Source: Fragilaria crotonensis (taxonomy: Eukaryota; Bacillariophyta; Fragilariophyceae; Fragilariales; Fragilariaceae). From it: a stretch of 64,000 bases of DNA. The notes under the pieces are model-generated. The model made no database searches. It was not told the origin of the DNA and worked only from the letters and a program-made list of their open reading frames with translations. The stretch spans positions 26,233 through 90,232 of the forward strand of contig JAKSYS010000201.1 of NCBI GenBank assembly GCA_022925895.1, given 5' to 3'. The position numbers and the translations under genes are program-made. This document shows, in pieces, positions 1 through 8,086 of the stretch (the stretch's first letter is position 1; the number at the start of each line of letters is the position of its first letter).

Positions 1-2
1 AT

Positions 3-1238
3 ACGACGGAGTCAGACCTATCAGAAGTGAACAGACGTCGACAAGGGGTTAAGTATCGTGACACACAAGCAGCAATGGACACAAGAAAAACGGAATACAA
101 GGAACCACTTACGACTTCTCCTTTCATTCGGGAATTCGAGTACGGACAAAATGCTGACGGCTACTGGACATATCAGCACATGGTGCTGCAGCTTGAGGAT
201 TGCGTGGACATCCTCAATGTCAAGTATCCACAATACGACTTCCTATTCTTATTCGACCACTCCTGTGGTCACGATCGACAACGAGAGGACGGGTTGAATG
301 TGGAGAAGATGTCGAGAAGCTTCGGAGGACGAGCGCAGAGAAAAATGCGCGAGACAACGATAAAGCAAAGTCAAGGATATCTCGGTCCACACTCACCAAA
401 ACTGCAAGTTGGAGACACGCAATCAATGGTGTTCAGTCCATTGGAAGCCGGTCCTTTCTGGATGACAGAGGCGCAACGGGAAGAAACTTGCCATGATCGA
501 ATTCTTGAGGAGGAAAAAACGCGAGAGTTCACGAAGGACGAGCTGCTTAAAGTACTGAAGAAGGAACGAGGAGTCAGTGCCAAAGGCAAGAAAGCAGCAA
601 TACAAGCCATTGCACAAGAGCATGGCTTACCGATTCGGGAGACATCACAGATAGTTGTTGAGGGGTGGGAGGGAAAACCAAAAGGCCTCCTACAGGTTCT
701 TTGGGAACGCGGAATTGTCGATGAAACAAGACTTTCAGAGTACACGATCAATGGAAGGCAAAATGGATACGGCGTTGTTGACAAAACCTTTGCCTTGAAG
801 TCTTTGATGGCCAGCTGCCTTGATTTCGAGGAGGAGGAGACACTTCTTCAGTCAATGGGAAGGGAGATGGGTGTTCTTGTTGATCGGACACCCAAATGCC
901 ACTGCGAGCTTGCAGGAGAGGGAATCGAGTATTCCTGGGGGTGTGCCAAAAACAGTTACCGCCGTGTGTCCTTGAAACAGAAGCGAGGCAAAGACAACTT
1001 TAAATCCGTTGTCAGAGAGTGTCTGTCGAGGGAGAAGGGCGGGGTGTTAGTGACGGAGCGAATCAGACTTTTTTCAAGACGAGCACGGGCATACATCTGT
1101 GCTTACTACATGATTTGGTGCGAACGACAGGGGGAGAGAAAGTGCCGGAACAAACGAAAGTGCGCTCACGACAGATCCCATCAAGACGGAGAAGCTTGTC
1201 AAACGCTTCAAAACACATCGTTGTGCCCTCAATTTTGA
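3..1238 (+). CDS. DDE-superfamily transposase-like protein, C-terminal part (5' end outside window)
   Basis: The frame is open from the first bases. The first formal start at 27 is GTG, so the true N-terminus lies upstream of the window. The order of motifs matches a eukaryotic DDE endonuclease-like transposase family: GYW near 160, an FLFLFDHS strand at about 240-265 with the catalytic-type Asp, a PKGLLQVLWERGI helix at about 675-720, then KCHCEL and GIEYSWG at about 893-940, where the Glu fits the third catalytic residue, and a terminal RRARAYICAYYM helix. Between the Asp strand and the PKGL helix lies an insert containing a SAP-like motif (KDELLKVLKK, KGKKAAI; about 530-610). The NPIE usually expected around the Glu reads EGIE here, so activity is doubtful. 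It could be a domesticated or decayed transposase. Family assignment rests on recalled motif order, not on a search. Confidence 0.6.
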   Translation, partial: TTESDLSEVNRRRQGVKYRDTQAAMDTRKTEYKEPLTTSPFIREFEYGQNADGYWTYQHMVLQLEDCVDILNVKYPQYDFLFLFDHSCGHDRQREDGLNVEKMSRSFGGRAQRKMRETTIKQSQGYLGPHSPKLQVGDTQSMVFSPLEAGPFWMTEAQREETCHDRILEEEKTREFTKDELLKVLKKERGVSAKGKKAAIQAIAQEHGLPIRETSQIVVEGWEGKPKGLLQVLWERGIVDETRLSEYTINGRQNGYGVVDKTFALKSLMASCLDFEEEETLLQSMGREMGVLVDRTPKCHCELAGEGIEYSWGCAKNSYRRVSLKQKRGKDNFKSVVRECLSREKGGVLVTERIRLFSRRARAYICAYYMIWCERQGERKCRNKRKCAHDRSHQDGEACQTLQNTSLCPQF

Positions 1239-2139
1239 CCACAGCTTCTGCAAGGCAACGTTCATAGACTTAACGAACGAAGAATAGAAGAAGCAAAGGA
1301 GAAGCAACCATTGCAAAGAGCAAAACAACAAGAACAATGGAAAGATTTTTTTTGTGACATATGCATACGCACATCTGGCAATCGTTCTTTGATCACAAAG
1401 ATTTGCTGATGTCATATTTTGAAAATGTGTAGACATAATTTTTTCTATACACCGAATTCTATGTCATCCTACTATTCCGAGCATTGCGATGCACCCAGCC
1501 ATATAGAACACCGAGATAAGTATGATATGGTACTACTGGTACCTAGTAGTACTAGTACCAGGTAGGAGTACAAGACACATGGTCACCTGGAGTATTCCAG
1601 AATTCCACTACTTCATCATTCATCATAGTAAAAATAATTGTTCATACAAAGCACGTTGCGAGTTGCGAACTATCTAGTCGTACATTGTACCTGGTACAGC
1701 AACGATAGTGAAGACTTATGGATTACTTAGTACTAGTACCTGGTACCTCGAGCCTCGGGCTCCGAGGATGTGCTGGGAGGCTGGAGTACTCAAGTATGCG
1801 CGACTACCGTTTCATTAGTCGGGTAATCTACTGTATTACAGTACCATACCAACACCAAGACCCAATTCCTGCGCAGGCGAGAGGTGCCAACCATCGTGTC
1901 TACTTCCTCATCCATGTATGAATAGCCCTGTTTCGCCGGAACACTTCCGCTCGTATCTGCTTTGGTTTTAGTGTTATAGATTTCTTTGACACTGGCTTCT
2001 CCTAAGAAAAAGTGATAAGAGCGATAGTTACTCCACGTCGCATATTTTCCAGAGTCGTTCCAGAGACGACGACTTGGTTATCTTGGAGGTCAGCTTTGCA
2101 GACTGTGGAACTGCGTTGAAGGAGTTCTTCTAAATTCAG
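1239..2139. other. Intergenic, no gene seen
   Basis: No convincing coding signal on either strand. The DNA between about 1500 and 1860 is dense in GTAC-centred words such as GGTACC, AGTACT and TAGTACTAG. This segment is the upstream region of the LRR gene at 2140. Confidence 0.5.
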
Positions 2140-3576
2140 ATGGAAAATCGCCGGTGCGCATCGCGCGATGGCAATGAAAACGACATCGACAACAATGCTT
2201 CGGGTGACAACGAGGAAGAGAAAAACCTAGTAGGAGGGTTAGCAGAAGGCAATAAACGCAACGACGACTTTGCGGAAGAGTTTCCACCTGAGTTGCCCAA
2301 CATCAACATGCCGTTGCACCCTACCGCCGTAACTCCGTACGGGTCCTTACCTTTGAGCAACGATTACGAAGTTGACTACCGTGATAGTAAAGGCAAACTG
2401 GAACATGCAGCACCAGTGGAACCGGAACGCCCAACCAGACGAGAAGTTTCCGGATTCTTGGAAAATCCAGCAGTCGTTACGACGGATACAAGCGAGGTTC
2501 ATCCCGGTGCATTTCTGGTTCGTCCATCTGGCTACACTCCGTCAACTCATGTAGCCCCTCGGCCAACATATGATTCATCCAGAGCGTTTGCCGTCCAAGA
2601 AACCAATCGGGCGGAGGAGGCAAGAAGCACCGACGGACCACATACCACTGCTATCCAGAGACGTCCCGTGACTGAACGTGATTTCTACGCCGTGGAAGCG
2701 CGAACAGTACAAGACGACGAGAGAGTGGTGATTGCTGCTGACGCCCAACATGTTACAACATCATGGTACCAGCGTCCATTCTATCGGTGGATGTTCGTTG
2801 GTAGTGTCGTGTTAGCTTGCATTCTTCTCGGTACCGTGGTTGTACTTGTGGTTGGTGTGATTCGTCCGGGGTCGGCTAACTCTCCTTCCTCGGCTCCAAC
2901 CAGAACAGCCCCAGTATCACCTTCACCCACTCCTGCCCCAGTATCACCTTCCCCCACTCCTGCCCCAGTATCACCTTCACCCACTCCTGCCCCAACCTCA
3001 CCATTGGCACCGGAAGAAATTGCATGCAATTTTCTTTCAATGACATCGTTAGCGGAGTGTAAAGCAGCAGTCACATTTGATTCATACAGAAATTCGTCGG
3101 CATACTCCACCAATGGAACACAAATTCCGACTGAGGTTGGACTCCTGACGCAGCTGATGCATTTTGACCTGGGAGGTTCTGGACTGACTGGAAGTATTCC
3201 ATCGTCCATTTCAAACCTCACACAGTTGACATTTTTGTCGTTTGGTTCGAATCAATTGACTGAAACGATTCCGCCGTCTTTGGCAATGCTTACGCAGCTC
3301 ACGTTCTTGACATTCTACAACAATTCGTTGACTGGGAGCGCTCCTTCATCCTTTTCAAGCCTCACGCAGCTAACTTTTTTGGGATTCGATATTAACCAAA
3401 TGGCTGGAAGCATTCCATCGTCGTTTTCAAGTCTCTCACTGCTCCAACGTTTTTCGCTTAACGGCAATCAGTTCACTGGGAGCATTCCGACCTCACTTTG
3501 TTCACATTTGACTACTATTTTTTTGGACTGTGGTGAAATCGAATGCGATTCAAGTTGTCCTTGCACCTGTATCTAG
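2140..3576 (+). CDS. LRR single-pass membrane protein with TP-rich stalk
   Basis: 478 residues from ATG 2140. Residues 1-217 are hydrophilic and probably cytosolic, rich in acidic and Pro residues. Residues 218-241 (WMFVGSVVLACILLGTVVVL...) form one transmembrane helix. Three copies of a nine-residue PVSPSPTPA repeat follow as a stalk, then a Cys-flanked cap (ACNF...LAEC) and five plant-type LRR units of about 24 residues with the LTGSIPSS signature. The chain ends in a Cys-rich cap (CDSSCPCTC). This layout, cytosolic tail then membrane helix then outside LRRs and no kinase, is common in pennate diatoms. The ligand and role are unknown. No intron is needed. The GTAG-containing tail runs directly into the next gene, whose ATG lies 116 bp downstream. 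Confidence 0.85.
   Translation: MENRRCASRDGNENDIDNNASGDNEEEKNLVGGLAEGNKRNDDFAEEFPPELPNINMPLHPTAVTPYGSLPLSNDYEVDYRDSKGKLEHAAPVEPERPTRREVSGFLENPAVVTTDTSEVHPGAFLVRPSGYTPSTHVAPRPTYDSSRAFAVQETNRAEEARSTDGPHTTAIQRRPVTERDFYAVEARTVQDDERVVIAADAQHVTTSWYQRPFYRWMFVGSVVLACILLGTVVVLVVGVIRPGSANSPSSAPTRTAPVSPSPTPAPVSPSPTPAPVSPSPTPAPTSPLAPEEIACNFLSMTSLAECKAAVTFDSYRNSSAYSTNGTQIPTEVGLLTQLMHFDLGGSGLTGSIPSSISNLTQLTFLSFGSNQLTETIPPSLAMLTQLTFLTFYNNSLTGSAPSSFSSLTQLTFLGFDINQMAGSIPSSFSSLSLLQRFSLNGNQFTGSIPTSLCSHLTTIFLDCGEIECDSSCPCTCI
2911..2991 (+). repeat. 27-bp tandem repeat, three copies, coding
   Basis: Three near-identical 27-nt units encode PVSPSPTPA in the stalk of the LRR protein. The middle copy differs by one base (tcc for tca). 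Such repeats change stalk length by slippage. Confidence 0.9.
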
Positions 3577-3691
3577 AGTACAAGTAGTAGGGTTGAGAGC
3601 AGGAAAGTGGCCTACCACACATACTGGTTTTGCCAAAGATCTCTCCATCTGCCACGGTACAGTACATGCCATCCGATCGCGAACAGCAGCG

Positions 3692-5932
3692 ATGGCCGCT
3701 CCAGTGGAGATCTTGCGGCGGGTCTCTGTGGCAGTGAGCCAGAATGGGTATCAGGGTGAAGAAAGGTTCAGCTCTTTGCTGGAACGCAAGCCTCGTCATT
3801 CGCAGTTGCCAGACCTGAGCTTGCAAGATCTTACTTCGTTCATCTACAGCAATCGAAAATCAATTCAACACTACGCCTGGTATACCATCATTGCTGTGGT
3901 GGCACTTCTGGATTTTCTTGCCAAGGTCGTCGCCGACTTTATTCGAGAAGAGGAAGTGGAGACTCCGCTGGGATTCAACCCATTTGTATTTCATCGTCGT
4001 CAAAAGTCGCGAACTACCGGTAGTCACAGGATTAAAGTGGTGCGACACCCTTTGCTGGTCCACTTTATCCACTTCTTGGAAAAGCACAGCGTTTTCATAT
4101 CAATGATATTTAGTTTGCTCTGGTTCATTGATGCCTTCGTCAAAGCGACCGACAAGCGTGACGCACAATTGGCTGAGCTTGACAAGAGAAATTTGTTGGA
4201 TAACAGAAGAACAACGCCGAATGGGGATATTTCCGATGAAATCAGGGGTGCATGGGGTGTTTTTCATCACACTGTGGTCGTTCAATGTTTGTTACTGCCA
4301 ATTTCATTCTTTATGCTTATGCATCATCTTTTGTCACCCAAACACAGTCCATCTGGGATACTGCTGGACGAGGACGAACGAGTGCAATTCAAATTTAGAG
4401 AGGAGAGTGGTCAAGAGAATACTCTTCACTCCTTCGATTCACGTCTTTCTCATAGCGTTCTTTTTGTGATTTTACAATTTGTGGGGACCGTTTATGTAAG
4501 AATAACTGGTATTCATATTCGGGCACGGTATGAAGAACAGAAGCGACTGCTTGCCAAACGCCTTGCCATCTTTGCCATTCGCAGCCCGAAACGATTCATC
4601 CGTCGAGTGCGCATGGTTCTTAGCGCCATCTATTGGTTCAAGTATTTGAAACCATTGATTGCCACGGGAAATAAACTGCGAGGCAACGTGGTCGATTTGA
4701 TGAGAAAACATCGTCAACGACGCCAAGCCTCCCAAGCGGAACGAATCAGGCGCCTGTTGTGGGTTAACCGTCTGCGAAATTTGCCGCCGGAGGAATTGGA
4801 GAGGGAGGCAGCAATCATGGTTCAGAGGAATTTTCGTCGTCAGCAAGCAGCCAAGGCTGTTCGGGCCTTGCAATTATTTCAAGGGTCTCGTACGCAATGG
4901 GCAGCCCTCATAATACAACACATGTTTCGTCAAAAATTAGCGAGCGCTCGGGCAAGGATCATCAACAAGCGATACGAACTCCGTGAGTTGCAGAAGAAAC
5001 GACGAAGCTTTAAGCGTCAATGGGGAACCATGAGTGTGAAGGAACGGCGTCGTCTGTATGAACTTCAAGATGAGCTTCGCAATGAAGCCACTCAGCTCTT
5101 GAACTCGAAAATGTTGATACGCCCAAACACGAGGTTCGCAGTTACATGGAAGATTCTATTTGTGGTTTGTGTAGTGTTTGAGATTTCGCAGCACGCAGTT
5201 GCTCCAACACTGAAAAAGTACGTCGACGAGGAATCCGGTGAACCGATGAGGATTGGGAAGGTGCTTGAACAGTTTCTGATACCGTTGGAGACCTCACAAT
5301 GGCAAAGGTGCGGTGCAAAGAATGCGCCTAAACCTCGCAAGGCAGTGAAGATAGGTTGCCCCCTTGTTCGATGGCTCACGAGCGTTGGTCGCCGGGCTCA
5401 GGGTGCCAAATCAGAAGGAAGCAACGTCAACAAATTGCCTTTTCCGTGGTTTTGTCAGAAACCCTACTCGACTGCTCATTCTATTTTCATCAAGATCATG
5501 AAGATGCTTATCTACCAGTTTCTGGTTCTTGTTGGTACCGTGTGCTTCCTCGATGTCTTTGTTACATTCTTCACTGGTGAAATAGACGCCGATAGTGGCA
5601 ATTTGCGTCCAAAGCCTTTCTTCTCACGATGGGTGTTTCCTGGCATTGCACTGCAGCTCCTTGTGAATCCTCAAATGGAAAGCATCAGTAGATACGTTTG
5701 GAAATTCGTCACTTTTGCTCATCGAGTGGGACCGATTCAAATGTATCGCTGGACGGCTGCTTTGTTTTATCCCTTGGTCTCACTTGTCTTGCATCTACTC
5801 ATTTTTGACATTTGGAGGCCTATTGTGGCCTTGAGTAACAATACTACGAATCGATTTCCTGACAATAATGGCATGACATTTCATCGTTGTTCCATGAAGC
5901 TGCGAAAAAAGTCCCTCATACCAAACCAATGA
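3692..5932 (+). CDS. Multi-pass membrane protein with two IQ motifs
   Basis: 746 residues from ATG 3692; the frame is open further upstream to 3530, but that stretch overlaps the LRR gene's 3' end and is not needed. Hydrophobic segments are seen near residues 62-84, 132-150, 189-211 and 255-276, then a basic cytosolic region, then near 485-505, 603-627, 647-665 and 691-710. Two IQ-type calmodulin-binding motifs sit in the central loop: AAIMVQRNFRRQQAAKAVR at about 374-393 and AALIIQHMFRQKLASARAR at about 404-423. The RPNTRFAVTW entry to the fifth segment recalls the S1 region of CNG/EAG channels, but I see no pore filter and no cyclic-nucleotide domain. I do not recognise the family. A calcium/calmodulin-responsive membrane protein is an inference from the IQ motifs. 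Confidence 0.7.
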   Translation: MAAPVEILRRVSVAVSQNGYQGEERFSSLLERKPRHSQLPDLSLQDLTSFIYSNRKSIQHYAWYTIIAVVALLDFLAKVVADFIREEEVETPLGFNPFVFHRRQKSRTTGSHRIKVVRHPLLVHFIHFLEKHSVFISMIFSLLWFIDAFVKATDKRDAQLAELDKRNLLDNRRTTPNGDISDEIRGAWGVFHHTVVVQCLLLPISFFMLMHHLLSPKHSPSGILLDEDERVQFKFREESGQENTLHSFDSRLSHSVLFVILQFVGTVYVRITGIHIRARYEEQKRLLAKRLAIFAIRSPKRFIRRVRMVLSAIYWFKYLKPLIATGNKLRGNVVDLMRKHRQRRQASQAERIRRLLWVNRLRNLPPEELEREAAIMVQRNFRRQQAAKAVRALQLFQGSRTQWAALIIQHMFRQKLASARARIINKRYELRELQKKRRSFKRQWGTMSVKERRRLYELQDELRNEATQLLNSKMLIRPNTRFAVTWKILFVVCVVFEISQHAVAPTLKKYVDEESGEPMRIGKVLEQFLIPLETSQWQRCGAKNAPKPRKAVKIGCPLVRWLTSVGRRAQGAKSEGSNVNKLPFPWFCQKPYSTAHSIFIKIMKMLIYQFLVLVGTVCFLDVFVTFFTGEIDADSGNLRPKPFFSRWVFPGIALQLLVNPQMESISRYVWKFVTFAHRVGPIQMYRWTAALFYPLVSLVLHLLIFDIWRPIVALSNNTTNRFPDNNGMTFHRCSMKLRKKSLIPNQ

Positions 5933-6150
5933 TGGTCAAGGACCTCAAATGACTTTGCATTCGTTCTGCTGCTGCTGCTATGCACCAACGGAAGTAGGAG
6001 TATGAACGCAGTATAGTAAATGAAGAACGACAATGCTATGGTGCACCCACCCTTTTTTCCCCTATAATTAAGGTGTGCGCGCATATGTGTGTGTGCTGTT
6101 GTGGGTGTCAAACTCCTTCTCTTTGAAAACCTTTTTTCTCTCATACCACA

Positions 6151-7698
6151 TCAGTATCTTGACCCAAAGGAGCAAAGTTGCGGAATGCCATTGGCGGTGG
6201 ACCAATAAATTGTTGTTTGTGTATTGAGTTTGGTGATTGTATACCTCGTCGTTGACAATAATTTTGATAATCTTGCAATTCTGGTGCCCCTTGATGATTG
6301 GACCACAATTTTTGAAATCGATATCGTCGACGTGCATATAACGGCAACCAACGCCACAATAATAGTAATAACAACGCACAAGGCTACAATTGCAGCAATC
6401 ACAACTTCTGTCGGAGCCGTCTCCAGCCTTTTCCACCGCAGCAAAACGAGTCTGTCGTGGTTCTTGTTCTGGTTGTTGTGTATTCATCACACTGGGAGAA
6501 GCAGTACTGGGAGGGTTTGACACAGCAACATCAGTCGGAGATGTTGTTGGAATGATGGGTAGTATTGTTGGATAAGGCGTGGGTGCAATCGTGGTACTTG
6601 CAACTGTTGGAGCAAGACTTGGATAAGGCGTGGGTGCATTGGACGGTGGGAGCAGTGGCGTGGGTGCAATGGTGGTAATTGCAACTGTTGGAGCTACACT
6701 TGGATAGTGAAGTTATTGGGATGGCTGTAGCAACGCTTGGATAAGGCGTGGGAGCACTTGATGGTGCGACTACTGGAGTGGGTGCAATCGTGGTACTTGC
6801 AACTGTTGAGCAAGACTTGGATAAGGCGTGGGTGCATTGGACGGTGGGAGCAGTGGAGTGGGTGCAATGGTGGTTATTGCAACTGTTGCAGCAACAGTTG
6901 GATAAGGAGTAGGGTTCACAGTTACCACAGTGGGATAGTTCGTCGGATAAGGAGTTGGCACAACAGGAGGAAGTGAAAGTGGGATTGGAGAGTTAGACGG
7001 AACTGAAACAGGTGCTGGAGGGGTCGGTGTTTGTGTCGGTGGGGGATTTGTTGGGGATTCCGTCGGTGGTGCCGCTGGAGGTAGTGTTGGCGGTAGTGTT
7101 GGAGGTACCGTTGGAGGTACGACAACGACAGGGAATGTGACCATATACATCGTCGCATTATGTGGGTAGATGCAGAACTCCTTGAGACTTGCGAATTGAG
7201 AAATGTACTGATATAAGGGGCCAGTGGCCAGAGGTGAGATAAGATATCCAACTCTTGATTCGTATGGTGTGATCGGCAACTTGGTGCGCTTGGTCGTGCA
7301 GGAGTTGAGATGCATATTTATTGAAAATATTTAGTTGGGATGAATTAGCGTAGCTTTTGGTTGTTAGGATAGTCACTACAGTTGCACTTGAGATGCTCAC
7401 AATCACAGGTACCCTCTAGTACAGTAGGGCATCCAAAAACGTCTTTCGGCCAGCACTGGAATGCTCTAACATGTCGACTACCATCATTGGCGGTTGCGAG
7501 TGTTTCATTTTGCAGTGGATGTTGTTTTCGACACAAGGTCTGCTTTGTATTGAATTTCAGCGAAGAATTGTCTTTTTGGCTAAATCGACCGGCACGAATA
7601 ACTGCAGTTGCGAGTAGGTAACGAATTTCAAAACAGTCCATCCTGTCATCGTGGACGACCAATCCTTCTTCTATGTTGCACTTCTCGTCGGCCGCCAT
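6151..7698 (-). pseudogene. Pro/Thr-rich membrane-anchored surface protein, several frame breaks
   Basis: Read on the minus strand, pieces of one protein lie in changing frames. A Cys-rich start (ATG 7698, open to 7345, with a CDCEHLKCNCSDY cluster) is followed by a segment from 7315 that becomes a long Pro/Thr-rich stalk (PPTVPPTLPPTLPPAAPPTE...). The stalk then repeats a PTPYPS-V/L-APTVA unit until about 6500. At 6444-6151 another frame encodes a strong transmembrane helix (VVIAAIVALCVVITIIVALVAVI) followed by RGTRIARLSK, a good stop-transfer signal. The gap at 7400-7315 may be an intron, since GTGAGC lies at 7400. The other shifts, near 6806, 6690 and 6430, are indels: one repeat copy reads gttgagc where its sisters read gttggagc. 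A secreted, cell-surface role is an inference. Confidence 0.5.
6571..6920 (-). repeat. Degenerate tandem repeat encoding PTPYPS-type units
   Basis: About four units of roughly 75-85 bp share the plus-strand words ttggataaggcgtggg(t/a)gca and gcaactgttg(g)agcaaga. They differ by substitutions and single-base indels. These indels shift the frame of the host gene. Confidence 0.75.
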
Positions 7699-8086
7699 GC
7701 CAAAACAGGTTCCGGCACATCTGCGCGAACCTCACACAGGTTCACGGCGCATAAAACCGTAAACCGTTCGGGTCGAATGAGCACTACACCAATCATCGCG
7801 GTGAACACACGTCAAACTGAATTTTACTCATGAGTATCAGACTAAATTGGGAGACCCTTTGTTGAGCCCTTTCAAGGTTTCTCGAGGTGGGTAAGCAAGG
7901 CAACCCTGACAGACCCTACCGCTGCTCGGAAACTTGGCTTTTATAGATTTCAACATTGAAGGCACAGCAATTGTGCGCATGGACGGAAACACAAACTCGA
8001 ACGCCTCTCTGGGATGACGAGAGATTGATTGGATTATTAACAACATTCTAGCATGATTCCATCGCCAGTTGGGCAACACAACCCAG
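7699..8086. other. Intergenic between the Pro-rich gene and the glucanase 3' end
   Basis: Short open frames on both strands show no recognisable domain. It should hold the 3' UTR of the glucanase and the upstream region of the Pro-rich gene. Confidence 0.4.
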
